DNA of 64,000 nt from Labedella endophytica (GTDB lineage Bacteria > Actinomycetota > Actinomycetes > Actinomycetales > Microbacteriaceae). Numbering within the stretch: the stretch's first letter is position 1; each line of letters opens with the position of its first letter. The notes below the pieces were generated by a model, which was given only the letters and a program-made list of their open reading frames with translations, was not told where the DNA came from and searched no databases. Positions 19,310 through 27,659 of the stretch are shown piece by piece. The position numbers were made by a program, and so were the translations under genes. The DNA lies in NCBI RefSeq assembly GCF_003990045.1, contig NZ_RZGZ01000002.1, forward strand, positions 1,546,185 to 1,610,184, read 5' to 3'.

Positions 19310-19645
19310 ATGACGACGACACACCTCTCCCCCACCATCGCGCTCTTCTTCGACCTCATGGAGGGCCCGGACAAGACCCGAACGATCGACCTCTTCGCAC
19401 CGGGCGCGGTCGTCACCGACGACGGTCGCACGTACGCGGACCGCGAGGCGATCCTCGGCTGGCTGGGCCGCACCGCCGGCGAGTTCTCCTACACCTCGAC
19501 GCTGCTCGCCGCGGAGGAATCCGACGGCGTCGCCATGGTCGACCGCCTGCTCGAGGGGGACTTCCCCGGCGGCCGCGTGCAGTTGCGCTACACGTTCGAC
19601 CTCACGCCCGAGGGCCTCGTCGGCGAGCTGCGGATCGCCGCCTAG
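19310..19645 (+). CDS. SnoaL/NTF2-like protein
   Basis: A 111-residue protein with the NTF2-like cone-fold pattern: an N-terminal helix (IALFFDLMEGPDKTRTIDLF), the APGAVVTDDGRTYADREAI segment typical of SnoaL-like proteins, then beta strands ending in FDLTPEGLVGELRI. Members act as small isomerases, cyclases or ligand carriers; no catalytic residue can be assigned. A GAGGGGAAGGGGG tract upstream provides the ribosome site. Confidence 0.8.
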   Translation: MTTTHLSPTIALFFDLMEGPDKTRTIDLFAPGAVVTDDGRTYADREAILGWLGRTAGEFSYTSTLLAAEESDGVAMVDRLLEGDFPGGRVQLRYTFDLTPEGLVGELRIAA

Positions 19646-19668
19646 CCCGTCGGTGCTGCGCGACGGGC
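19645..19668. terminator. Bidirectional terminator hairpin
   Basis: An 8-base perfect stem (gcccgtcg / cgacgggc) with an 8-base loop lies between the converging SnoaL-like and prpD genes. There is no T tract, as is common for actinobacterial terminators. Confidence 0.55.
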
Positions 19669-19678
19669 GTCGCGACCC

Positions 19679-21196
19679 CTAGAAAAGGCCGCGGGGCGAG
19701 GTCTCGAGCAGGGCGGCGCCGCGTTGGATCGTGAGGCCGCGCACCTCCTGGGCGTCGAGCTCGGGGAGCCGCTCCGCGAGCCCGAGGAAGCGCTCGATCT
19801 CCGCCTCCTCGAGCACGCCGTTCGCGAGGGTGCGGAACTTCTGCACGTACTGCTCACGACCGAACGGCCGGGCGCCGAGGGGGTGCGCATCGGCGACGGC
19901 GATCTCCTCGACGATCGTGGACCCGTCCGTGAGCGTCGCGACGAGGCGGCCGCCGAACGCCTTCTCGGCCGGATCGGTGGAGTGGTACCGGCGCGTCCAC
20001 TCCTCGTCCTCGGCCGTCGTGATCTTCCGCCACAGCTCGACCGTGTCGGGACGGCCGGCGCGCTCGGGAGTGTAGGAGTCGACGTGGTGCCAGCCGCCGT
20101 CCTGCAGCGCGACCGCGACGATGTACGGGATGGAGTGGTCGAGCGTCTCGCGGGAGGCCGTGGGGTCGTACTTCTGCGGATCGCCGGAACCGGAGCCGAT
20201 CACGTAGTGCGTGTGGTGCGAGGAGTGCAGCACGATCGACTCGACGGCCGCCGGATCGGCCAGCTGCGGGTGGGCGGCGTGGAGTCGCCGCGCGAGATCG
20301 ATCCACGCTTGCGCCTGGTACTCGGCCGAATGCTCCTTCGTGTACGTGTCGAGGATGCCCCGCTTCGCCTCGCCCGCCTCGGGGAGCGGCACGTCGTAGG
20401 TGGCGTCCGGCCCGCCCAGGAGCCACGCGATCACGCCGTCCTCGCCCTCCCAGATCGGCTCGGGGGAGGTCTGGCCGCGCATCGCGCGGTCCACGGCCTC
20501 GACGGCCATCTTTCCCGCGAACGCGGGGGCGTGCGCCTTCCACGTGGAGATCTGACCCTTCCGCGACTGACGCGTGGCCGTGGTCGTGTGGAGGGCCTGG
20601 CCGACGGCCTGGAAGATCGTCTCGACGGGCAGTCCCAGGAGGGTGCCGATGCCGGCGGCGGCCGACGGGCCCAGGTGGGCCACGTGGTCGATCTTGTGGG
20701 CGTGCAGACTGATGGCCTTCACGAGGTCCACCTGGATCTCGTAGCCCGTCGCGATGCCGCGCACGATCTCGTGGCCGGTGGCGCCGACGTGCTGGGCCAC
20801 CGCGACGATCGGCGGGATGTTGTCGCCCGGGTGCGAGTACTCCGCCGCGAGGAACGTGTCGTGGAAGTCGAGTTCGCGCACGGCCACGCCGTTCGCCCAC
20901 GCCGCCCACTCGGGCGAGACGCGGCGGGCCTGGTCGGGGCCGAAGACGGTCGCACCGTCACCCCCCGTGGTCACGGGGTGCGCGAGGGCCTGGGACCGGG
21001 CGGACACGACGGGGCCGCGGTTGAGAGAGGCGGCCGCGACGGCTGCGTTGTCGATCACGCGGTTGACGACCATGTCGACGACCTCGGGAGCCACCTCGAC
21101 CGGATCGGCCGCGACCTCGGCGACGGCCCAGGCGAGCTGGCCCTCCCGCTGGAGGTTCTCTGAACTCCGGTGGGTGCGGAGGAAATGGGTCTTCAC
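19679..21196 (-). CDS. prpD: MmgE/PrpD family protein (2-methylcitrate dehydratase)
   Basis: A 505-residue protein of the MmgE/PrpD fold. PrpD dehydrates 2-methylcitrate in propionate breakdown. Family hallmarks are visible: [53 protein letters not shown] and [13 protein letters not shown]. Length fits PrpD. No prpB or prpC lies nearby, so the partners must be elsewhere or the enzyme serves another hydroxy-acid. The GTG start follows AAAGGA at good spacing. It stands downstream of the glyoxalase-like gene on the same strand, 98 bases apart, with a hairpin in between. Confidence 0.88.
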   Translation of the reverse strand: MKTHFLRTHRSSENLQREGQLAWAVAEVAADPVEVAPEVVDMVVNRVIDNAAVAAASLNRGPVVSARSQALAHPVTTGGDGATVFGPDQARRVSPEWAAWANGVAVRELDFHDTFLAAEYSHPGDNIPPIVAVAQHVGATGHEIVRGIATGYEIQVDLVKAISLHAHKIDHVAHLGPSAAAGIGTLLGLPVETIFQAVGQALHTTTATRQSRKGQISTWKAHAPAFAGKMAVEAVDRAMRGQTSPEPIWEGEDGVIAWLLGGPDATYDVPLPEAGEAKRGILDTYTKEHSAEYQAQAWIDLARRLHAAHPQLADPAAVESIVLHSSHHTHYVIGSGSGDPQKYDPTASRETLDHSIPYIVAVALQDGGWHHVDSYTPERAGRPDTVELWRKITTAEDEEWTRRYHSTDPAEKAFGGRLVATLTDGSTIVEEIAVADAHPLGARPFGREQYVQKFRTLANGVLEEAEIERFLGLAERLPELDAQEVRGLTIQRGAALLETSPRGLF

Positions 21197-21232
21197 GGGG
21201 GGGTCCTTTCGACGCCTGGTCAGTCTATTCGT

Positions 21233-21264
21233 CGCATCGGGCCGCTCTGGACTGGTCCGATGCG
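21233..21264 (-). terminator. Hairpin between glyoxalase-like gene and prpD
   Basis: 8-base arms cgcatcgg (21233-21240) and ccgatgcg (21257-21264) enclose a 16-base loop. It may end the upstream glyoxalase-like transcript or sit in the prpD leader. Confidence 0.4.
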
Positions 21265-21294
21265 AGCGAAGCGCCCGTCGGAGCGCAGCGCCGA

Positions 21295-21663
21295 TCAGAG
21301 CATCGTGTCCGTGGCCGGGGGCTGCTTGACGCCGAAGATGGTGCCGCCGGGATCCGAGACGTACGTCACGAGACCCTCGCCGTGCAGCTCGTGTACCTCG
21401 CCCTCGAGACGTCCACCCGCCTTCTCGACGTCGCGGATCGTCTCGTGGATGTCCTCGACCTCGATCCACACGATCACGGGCTGCTTCTGATGCTCGACGG
21501 TCATGAGCGCGCCATCGATCCCCCCGCCGGCACCCGTGTCGGCGGAGAGGTAGTCCTCGACGAACTCAGACGGCGTGAGGTGCCACCCGAAGGCGTGCGC
21601 GAAGAAGTCGGAGCTGCCGTGGAGGTCGTCGGTCGTGAGCTCGACGTGAATGATGCGTCCCAT
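21295..21663 (-). CDS. VOC family (glyoxalase-fold) protein
   Basis: A 122-residue vicinal-oxygen-chelate protein: two beta-alpha-beta-beta-beta modules starting [10 protein letters not shown] and ending [15 protein letters not shown]. The metal-ligand positions of classical glyoxalase (His/Glu) are partly present (H in HVEL, E in [11 protein letters not shown]). The reaction is unknown; members include glyoxalases, dioxygenases and resistance proteins. TAGGCT ends seven bases before the ATG, so it is probably leaderless. Confidence 0.85.
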   Translation of the reverse strand: MGRIIHVELTTDDLHGSSDFFAHAFGWHLTPSEFVEDYLSADTGAGGGIDGALMTVEHQKQPVIVWIEVEDIHETIRDVEKAGGRLEGEVHELHGEGLVTYVSDPGGTIFGVKQPPATDTML

Positions 21664-21819
21664 GGCCGCAGCCTAGGCGACGGAGAGCGGGCGGGAGAGG
21701 GGTGGCGCCGCTGTCCACCGACCGCGTGCCCGTCGCGACGAGACGCACGGGTTCCGTTATCCTGTTCCGATGACGTCTTCGCGACGTCCGAACGAAGAAC
21801 CGCACACGAGGGGTCCGTC

Positions 21820-22395
21820 ATCTCCCGCATCCAACGCTCCGCGTCGTACCTCTGGGAGCGCGTCCTCCGTTACGCCGTCAAGTTCGGCGTCGTCGGCGGC
21901 GTCGGTTTCGTGATCGACGTCGGTCTCTTCAATCTCCTCCGCGTGGGCGTGTTCGGCGACGACCACTTCTTCCAGGGCGCCATCGGCGCGAAGCTCGTGA
22001 GCACGTCCGTCGCGATCGTCTTCAATTGGATCGGCAACCGCTACTGGACCTTCCGCGAGCACCGTCGGTCGGACGTGCTCCGCGAGTTCGCCGAGTACGT
22101 CGCCGTCGCCATCGGGGGCCTGCTGATCGGCCTACTCTGCCTCTGGGTGAGCCACCACGTGCTCGGCTTCACGAGCCTGCTCGCCGACAACATCTCCGCC
22201 AACGTCGTGGGCCTCGTGCTCGGCACGGCGTTCCGTTTCCTCCTCTACCGGTTCTGGGTGTGGGGGCACCACCGCACGACCCGACGTGAACTCGAGGAGA
22301 CGGACGTCGAAGTGCGCGTCATCGCGGCGACCCTCGCGGCCGCCCCCCTCGAGGACGTCACCGAGGAGATCGACAAGGAAGAGGCAGGCCAATGA
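21820..22395 (+). CDS. gtrA: GtrA-like membrane flippase (5' end frameshifted?)
   Basis: GtrA-family protein with four membrane helices, thought to flip polyprenyl-linked sugars. Hallmarks are RYAVKFGVVGGVGFVIDVGL, FNWIGNRYWTF and FRFLLYRFWVW. The reading frame has no ATG, GTG or TTG between the VOC gene region and the first helix. The natural start, ATG at 21770 with TATCCT ending seven bases upstream, is in another frame. One lost base near the G run at 21810-21813 would join them. The given start is the beginning of the conserved frame, not a verified codon. Its stop overlaps the next gene by four bases. Confidence 0.75.
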   Translation: MSRIQRSASYLWERVLRYAVKFGVVGGVGFVIDVGLFNLLRVGVFGDDHFFQGAIGAKLVSTSVAIVFNWIGNRYWTFREHRRSDVLREFAEYVAVAIGGLLIGLLCLWVSHHVLGFTSLLADNISANVVGLVLGTAFRFLLYRFWVWGHHRTTRRELEETDVEVRVIAATLAAAPLEDVTEEIDKEEAGQ

Positions 22396-23132
22396 CGGAC
22401 TCGACCCGCACCCTCGTGATGATCCCGACCTATCAGGAGCGCGAGAACATCGGGCTGATCCTCGACCGACTGCACGCCGCGTTCCCCCAGGCGCACGCAC
22501 TCGTCGTGGACGACGGCAGCCCCGACGGCACGGCCGACCTCGCCGAGCAGCGCGCGAGCGTGGACCCGCGGGTGCACGTCCTCCGTCGCACGCAGAAGCA
22601 GGGCCTCGGTGCGGCATACATCGCGGCGATGCGGTGGGGTCTCGAGCGGGGGTACGACGTGCTCGTCGAGATGGACGCGGACGGATCGCACCCTCCGGAG
22701 ACGCTGCCCGCCATGGTCGCGGCGCTCGACGGCCCGGGCCGACCGGGCCTCGTGATCGGTTCGCGCTGGGTCGACGGCGGGAGCGTCGTCGACTGGCCGA
22801 AGAGCCGTGAGGCCCTGAGCCGCGCGGGCAACGGCTACGCCCGTCTCGCGCTCGGCATCTCCGTCCATGATGCGACGGCCGGCTTCCGGGCCTACCGCGC
22901 CGAGCTGCTGCGGCGCATCCCGCTCGACGACATCGTGTCGCACGGATACTGCTTCCAGGTCGACATGACCCTGCGCGTGCTCGACGCCGGCGCGACGATC
23001 GAGGAGGTCCCGATCCAGTTCCGCGAACGCGAGTACGGCGAGTCGAAGATGAGCCGCAGCATCGTCATCGAGGCGATGCTCAAGGTGACGCAGTGGGGCT
23101 TCGAGCGCCGGATCCTGAGACGCTCCCGATGA
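22392..23132 (+). CDS. ppm1: Polyprenol monophosphomannose synthase
   Basis: GT2 glycosyltransferase of 246 residues that moves mannose from GDP-mannose to polyprenyl phosphate on the cytoplasmic face. It has the GT-A start VMIPTYQERENIGLI, nucleotide-binding VVDDGSPDGT, the DxD-type EMDADGSHPPE, and C-terminal QFREREYGESKMS typical of DPM1/Ppm1. No membrane helix follows, so it is the soluble DPM1-like type. ATGA overlaps join it to gtrA before and the GT-C gene after, implying one transcript that makes, flips and uses a lipid-linked sugar. Confidence 0.92.
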   Translation: MTDSTRTLVMIPTYQERENIGLILDRLHAAFPQAHALVVDDGSPDGTADLAEQRASVDPRVHVLRRTQKQGLGAAYIAAMRWGLERGYDVLVEMDADGSHPPETLPAMVAALDGPGRPGLVIGSRWVDGGSVVDWPKSREALSRAGNGYARLALGISVHDATAGFRAYRAELLRRIPLDDIVSHGYCFQVDMTLRVLDAGATIEEVPIQFREREYGESKMSRSIVIEAMLKVTQWGFERRILRRSR

Positions 23133-24628
23133 CCGCGCCCGCCACCGCGACCGCCACCGACGTCGGCACCGCCCGCGACGACGTCGACGTCATGCTCCCT
23201 CCCGCGCGACGGCTCGACGCCGTCCTCATGGGATTCATCGGCGCCGTCATCGCCGGATTCGGCTTCTGGATCCCCAATTTCTGGACGGACGAAGAGGCGA
23301 CGATCAACGCGATCGATCGCCCGATCGACGGCCTGTTCCGGATGGTCACGACCCAGGTCGATGCCGTGCACGCGGTGTACTACGTCCTCATGGAGCCCTG
23401 GTCGATCGTCCTCGCGATCGATCCGGCCCTCATCCGCCTGTCGAGCGTCGTCCTCATCGGCTTCGCCGTCGCGGGCACCGTGGTGCTCGGGCAGAGGCTC
23501 GCCGGCCGGTGGGCCGGTGTCTTCGCGGGTCTCGTGCTCGCCCTCCTGCCCGCCGTCACCGACATGGCGATCGAGGCGCGGTCGTACCCCTGGAGCGTCG
23601 CCGTCGCCGTCTGGCTCACGATCGTGCTGGTACACGCCCTCCACGACGGGCGGAAGCGTTGGTGGATCGGGTACGCGCTCGTCGCGAGCCTGCTCATCGC
23701 GCTCTTCCTCAACTCCATCGTGGTCCTCGCGGCCCACGGCATCACCGTGCTCCTCTACCGGCGCGGACTGCGCACCGTCGTGAGCTTCATCGCCGCCGGC
23801 GCGGTGGGTGCGCTCCTCGCGTCGCCCGTCGTGCTCTTGAGCGTGTCGCAACGGTCCCAAGTGGGATGGATTCAGGACCCCGGGTGGCACACCATCCGAC
23901 AGGTCGTCGTCGAGCAGTGGTTCCGCGACGCCGTCGGGTTCGCGGTCGTCGCGTGGCTCGTCGTGACCGTCGTCATCGTCGTCGGGCTCACGCGCGTCAC
24001 TCGACTGCGTCCCCTACTCGTGGTCACGGTGCCGTGGCTCATCGTGCCCTCGACCCTGCTCGTCGGCGCCTCGTTCGCCTTCCCCCTCTACACGCCGCGT
24101 TACCTCGCCACGGGAACGCCGGCCCTCGCACTGCTCATCGGAACGGGAATCTCGCTCATCCCGTGGCGGGCGGTGCGCGTCGCGGCCGTCGTGGGTCTCG
24201 CCGCGCTCACCGCCGGCACGTACGTCGGGCAGCGACAGCCGCTGCGCTATTCCACCGAATGGCGAGAGGCCGCGACGATCCTCGAGGAGCGCTACCAGCC
24301 CGGCGACGCCCTGCTCTTCAACGACGAGGCCTACGGCCCCTCGCAGTGGACGCGCGGCACCCTGACGATCTACGGCGACCGTCTGAGCGAGTACGACGAC
24401 ATCGCCCTCCTCGAATCGCACCTCACGAACGGCCGACTCCGCGACGACCTCGTCGATCCGGCGACCCTCGACGCGCGCCTCGCCGAGGCGGACGGTGTGT
24501 GGATCGTCTGGCCCGAGAGCCTCGGGTGGGACGACAGCCCCATCGAGACGGCCCTCGTGAACGCCGGACTCCAGCAGACCGACACGGTCACGCTCGAGCA
24601 CACCGTCCTGCGCTACTTCGACCGCTAG
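23129..24628 (+). CDS. GT-C (PMT/GT39-like) membrane glycosyltransferase
   Basis: A 499-residue polytopic protein with about 10-11 helices. The first lumenal loop has NFWTDEEATINAI, where the acidic pair matches the catalytic DE/DD of GT-C enzymes that use polyprenyl-phosphate sugars. The C-terminal soluble part (about 370-499) follows the last helix. It starts within the stop of ppm1 (ATGA). Together the three genes form a complete module for outside-face glycosylation; whether the acceptor is a lipoglycan, teichoic polymer or protein is unknown. Confidence 0.85.
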   Translation: MTAPATATATDVGTARDDVDVMLPPARRLDAVLMGFIGAVIAGFGFWIPNFWTDEEATINAIDRPIDGLFRMVTTQVDAVHAVYYVLMEPWSIVLAIDPALIRLSSVVLIGFAVAGTVVLGQRLAGRWAGVFAGLVLALLPAVTDMAIEARSYPWSVAVAVWLTIVLVHALHDGRKRWWIGYALVASLLIALFLNSIVVLAAHGITVLLYRRGLRTVVSFIAAGAVGALLASPVVLLSVSQRSQVGWIQDPGWHTIRQVVVEQWFRDAVGFAVVAWLVVTVVIVVGLTRVTRLRPLLVVTVPWLIVPSTLLVGASFAFPLYTPRYLATGTPALALLIGTGISLIPWRAVRVAAVVGLAALTAGTYVGQRQPLRYSTEWREAATILEERYQPGDALLFNDEAYGPSQWTRGTLTIYGDRLSEYDDIALLESHLTNGRLRDDLVDPATLDARLAEADGVWIVWPESLGWDDSPIETALVNAGLQQTDTVTLEHTVLRYFDR

Positions 24629-24649
24629 CCGAAGCCGCCCGGCACGGCC

Positions 24650-25288
24650 TCACTCCCAGCGGTCGAAGTCCTCGATCTCGCCCCAGGAACGCTGCGACTT
24701 CCGCAGCAGACCGAGGTCGACCTCCGCGACGAGACGCATGCGATCGGAGCGGTCCTCCTCGTAGCGCGGGTCGTGTGTGGCCGATTGCTGCTGGTTCGCG
24801 AGGCGCGCCTCGAGCGTCGCCGCCACCTCGCGCCACGCGCCCTCACGCGCGCTCTCCACGACCGACGCGATGAAGTCGTCGTCGTTGCCGGCGTCGTCGA
24901 GGGCGTCGGCGAGCTGGTCGTAGCCGTCGCGGCGCAGCTCGAGCGTCGCGCGGTCGCGCGTGCGGTAGTCGTGCTGGTGCAGGGAGCGCCCGGGCCGCGA
25001 CGCCACGCGTCGCAGCTCCTCCGACATGCGTTCGGCGTAGGTACGCTGCTCCGCGGCGAAGCGTTCGAGCTCGTCCCGGATGATGCCCGTGTACGCGTCA
25101 GCGACGTACACCCCGTCCTGGCGGAGGATGTCCACGAGCACCTGGTTCTTCACGCTCATGGCGATGGCGTGACGGGCGATCGCGAGGCCCTCCTCGACGA
25201 GCTTCTCCGTCGGCACCGGATCGCGGGCCTCGAGCGGAACGTACGGTCGGATCTTGCGCCGCTTGATCCGGCGGAACATGCGCGTCAT
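24650..25288 (-). CDS. Conserved actinobacterial protein of unknown function
   Basis: A 212-residue protein with a very basic N terminus (MFRRIKRRKIRPYVPLEARD), an alpha-helical middle and a Glu/Arg-rich C-terminal helical part, with no cysteines and no membrane helix. I do not recognise a domain. Its start overlaps the stop of the upstream SDR gene by four bases (ATGA), so the two are cotranscribed. Charge pattern suggests nucleic acid or membrane-surface contact, but that is only inference. Confidence 0.7.
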   Translation of the reverse strand: MTRMFRRIKRRKIRPYVPLEARDPVPTEKLVEEGLAIARHAIAMSVKNQVLVDILRQDGVYVADAYTGIIRDELERFAAEQRTYAERMSEELRRVASRPGRSLHQHDYRTRDRATLELRRDGYDQLADALDDAGNDDDFIASVVESAREGAWREVAATLEARLANQQQSATHDPRYEEDRSDRMRLVAEVDLGLLRKSQRSWGEIEDFDRWE

Positions 25289-26049
25289 CGTGGGCCCATC
25301 CGGATGCCGCCGTCGAGTCGGATCGTCTCGCCGTTGAGGTAGGCGTTCTCGGCGAGGTGAAGCACGAGGGCCGCGTACTCCGCCGGCCGGCCGAGGCGGG
25401 CGGGGAACGGTACCTGCGCTTCGAGGGAGTGGCGCGCCTCGTCGCGCAGGCCCGCCATCATGGGTGTTTCCATGATGCCCGGCGCGATCGTGACGACCCG
25501 CACGCCGATGCGCGCGAACTCGCGCGACAGCGGGAGCGTCATGGCCGCGACGCCGCCCTTCGAGGCGGAGTAGGCGGCCTGGCCGATCTGCCCGTCGAAC
25601 GCGGCGACGGAGGCGGTCTGGACGATGAGGCCCCGCTCGCCGTCGTCGTCCTCGTCGACGAGGGAGAGCGCCTCCGCCCCGAGCCGCGCGAGGTTGATGG
25701 TGCCGAGGAGGTTCACACGGATCACGCGGTCGAACGCGTCGAGGGGCAGGACGCCGTCGCGGCCCAGCACCCGGCCGGGCGTGGCGACACCGGCGCACGA
25801 CACGACGAGCCCGAGCGGCGCGTCGGCGGACACAGCGGCGAGCGCCGCACGCACGTCGCTCTCGCTCGTCACGTCTCCTGCGACGAACGCGGCACGCGGT
25901 CCCAGCTCCGCCGCGGCCTCGGTCCCCCGCGACGTCGGCAGGTCGAGCAGGACCACCGAGGCACCACGATCGACGAGCGCTCGAGCGGTCGCGAGCCCTA
26001 GTCCGGACGCGCCGCCGGAGATGAGCGCAGAGCGTCCCGTCACATCCAT
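25285..26049 (-). CDS. SDR oxidoreductase, 3-hydroxyacyl-CoA dehydrogenase type-2-like
   Basis: A 254-residue short-chain dehydrogenase with the cofactor loop SGGASGLGLA at the N terminus, NNAG-equivalent SCAGVA, catalytic Ser in QTASVAAF and YSASKGG. The sequence IAPGIMETPMMAGL and the length match the HSD17B10/3-hydroxy-2-methylbutyryl-CoA dehydrogenase group, which acts in isoleucine and fatty-acid breakdown. That assignment is by family resemblance. It heads a two-gene unit with the overlapping downstream gene. Confidence 0.88.
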   Translation of the reverse strand: MDVTGRSALISGGASGLGLATARALVDRGASVVLLDLPTSRGTEAAAELGPRAAFVAGDVTSESDVRAALAAVSADAPLGLVVSCAGVATPGRVLGRDGVLPLDAFDRVIRVNLLGTINLARLGAEALSLVDEDDDGERGLIVQTASVAAFDGQIGQAAYSASKGGVAAMTLPLSREFARIGVRVVTIAPGIMETPMMAGLRDEARHSLEAQVPFPARLGRPAEYAALVLHLAENAYLNGETIRLDGGIRMGPR

Positions 26050-26160
26050 GATCCACCCTCCCCTTCGAGATTAGCGGCCACCCGAGTCCACGGGAACCGG
26101 TGGACCGCACGGGTGTGCGGAGTAGCGTTGGCCACACCCCGCACGGACAGGAGACGCGAC

Positions 26161-26805
26161 GTGAAGACACCGAGCGATCGTGCGCGCGCCGCGGCCCGCG
26201 CCAACCGTGGCGGGTGGGTCTACGAGCTCGACCCGACCGTGCGCGAACCGGACGGCGAGGTGCCGCCCCATCTCATCGTGGGGGCGTGGCAGTCCGACGC
26301 CCGGGGCGAGATCGTGGGCGACTTCCGGCCGAATCCCGACTACCGCCCGGCCGGGGAGATTCCCGACGACGCGAGCGAGATCCTCGACCAGTCGGCGGGG
26401 CCCGCGCCCCTCGACGTCGCCGGCGAGCGGGTGCTGACGCCGGCGGAGGGGGCGATCCGCCGCGGCATGATGGGCCTCGCCCCCGTCGCCGAGGTGCTCG
26501 CGGCGCTGTGGTCGAGCAACGCGATCATCCTCTCCGGAACCGTCACGTCCGGGTCGATGGCGGAACTGCAGCCGCTGTACATCCCGAAGGGCGAGGTGCG
26601 GATGCTCGCGATGTTCACGGACGGCAGCCGCATCCCCGCCGAGGCCGGGGAGACGGCGCCGTACGCGCTCTCCATTCCCGTCTCGGCCCTCTTCCCCACC
26701 CTCGGTCCGCTCATCGGCGTGGTCGTGAACCCGGGCTCCCGGCTCGGCCTCGAGATCACCCCGGAGGGCGTCGCCGACGCGATCGCCGCCCACAAACCCT
26801 CCTGA
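26161..26805 (+). CDS. SseB-like protein
   Basis: A 214-residue cytosolic protein. The central part, AELQPLYIPKGEVRMLAMFTD followed by a strand-rich segment, resembles the SseB N-terminal domain found in many actinobacterial single-gene proteins of unknown role. The GTG start is fixed by AGGAG seven bases upstream. Two small inverted repeats lie in the divergent gap to the SDR gene (26086-26105 and 26105-26120). Confidence 0.7.
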   Translation: MKTPSDRARAAARANRGGWVYELDPTVREPDGEVPPHLIVGAWQSDARGEIVGDFRPNPDYRPAGEIPDDASEILDQSAGPAPLDVAGERVLTPAEGAIRRGMMGLAPVAEVLAALWSSNAIILSGTVTSGSMAELQPLYIPKGEVRMLAMFTDGSRIPAEAGETAPYALSIPVSALFPTLGPLIGVVVNPGSRLGLEITPEGVADAIAAHKPS

Positions 26806-26817
26806 GGTGTCTCCCGA

Positions 26818-26846
26818 CCCCACCCCCCCTCCCGCGAAGGGTGGGG
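26818..26846. terminator. Bidirectional terminator hairpin
   Basis: 8-base arms ccccaccc (26818-26825) and gggtgggg (26839-26846) lie between the converging SseB-like and XRE-cupin genes. Confidence 0.45.
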
Positions 26847-26869
26847 GACGCGGGGACGGGGACGGATGG

Positions 26870-27529
26870 TCAGCGCGGGGCGGGGGTGGCGCGCACGTGG
26901 AGGCGCTCGCCCTGGGGACCGAAGAGGTTGAGGACCTCCGCCGTCTCCGCGCCGGGGTTGCCGATCCAGTGCGGCGTGCGGGTGTCGAACTCGGCGACCT
27001 CGCCCGGACCGAGCTCGAGGTCGTGCTCGCCGAGCACGAGCCGGATCCGGCCGGAGAGCACGTACAGCCACTCGTAGCCCTCGTGCGTCTTCGGCTCGGG
27101 CTCCCCCGGAGTCGGAGGCACGAGCTGCTTGTACGACTGCACACCGCCCGGGCGGCGCGTGAGGGGGATGAACGTGCGCCCGTGCCGGCGGATCGGCTTC
27201 ATGTGGATGCGCGGGTCCCCCGTCGCCGGGGCTGCGACGAGCTCGTCGAGGGGCACGTGATGGGCGCGTGCGAGGGGCAGGAGCAACTCGAGGGTCGGCT
27301 TGCGCTGCCCGGATTCGAGGCGTGACAACGTACTCACCGAGATGCCCGTGACGCTCGAGAGCTCGGCGAGCGTCACGTCGCGGCGAGTGCGCAGGGCGCG
27401 CAGGCGCGGCCCGACACCGTCGAGCACGGCCTCCGTCGTCACGGGCGGGTCCACGACCTGCTGGTGCAGCGGCTTCCGTCCGGGGGATCGTCGTCGGCTC
27501 GGGGCGCTCGTGTCGCGGTCGTCGTCCAT
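26870..27529 (-). CDS. XRE-family regulator with C-terminal cupin
   Basis: A 219-residue regulator. The helix-turn-helix (about 40-95) contains LAELSSVTGISVSTLSRLES and is followed by a cupin sensor domain with EGYEWLYVLSGRIRLVLGEH and a second motif HWIGNPG. Such proteins sense small metabolites and usually repress an adjacent operon. It diverges from the CxxC flavoprotein gene. Two copies of a TTGCCG-type inverted repeat lie 19-56 bases before its start, so self-repression together with control of the flavoprotein is likely. CAGACT ends seven bases before the ATG. Confidence 0.9.
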   Translation of the reverse strand: MDDDRDTSAPSRRRSPGRKPLHQQVVDPPVTTEAVLDGVGPRLRALRTRRDVTLAELSSVTGISVSTLSRLESGQRKPTLELLLPLARAHHVPLDELVAAPATGDPRIHMKPIRRHGRTFIPLTRRPGGVQSYKQLVPPTPGEPEPKTHEGYEWLYVLSGRIRLVLGEHDLELGPGEVAEFDTRTPHWIGNPGAETAEVLNLFGPQGERLHVRATPAPR

Positions 27530-27547
27530 GGGACCAGTCTGCGCGCT

Positions 27548-27585
27548 CGTTGCCGTATCGGCAACGTTTGTTGTCGTTTCGGCAC
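27548..27585. promoter_or_regulatory. Tandem operator for the XRE-cupin regulator
   Basis: The perfect inverted repeat cgttgccg-tat-cggcaacg (27548-27566) is followed by a weaker copy gttgtcgtttcggcac (27570-27585). Centres are about 21 bases apart, two helical turns, on the same DNA face. The sites overlap the -35 region predicted for the regulator. Confidence 0.7.
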
Positions 27586-27659
27586 GTCCGTCGCATGCTC
27601 GAGGAGCATCATCGTCGCGGCCGGGTCGACCGGCCCGACCGGACAGAAGGAGTGGACAC

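Noticed and set aside
21770..21910. Independent 46-codon ORF at the gtrA promoter
   Set aside because: Its product is Ser/Ala/Pro low-complexity in the shadow frame of GtrA. A frameshift in gtrA explains it better than a separate gene or leader peptide.
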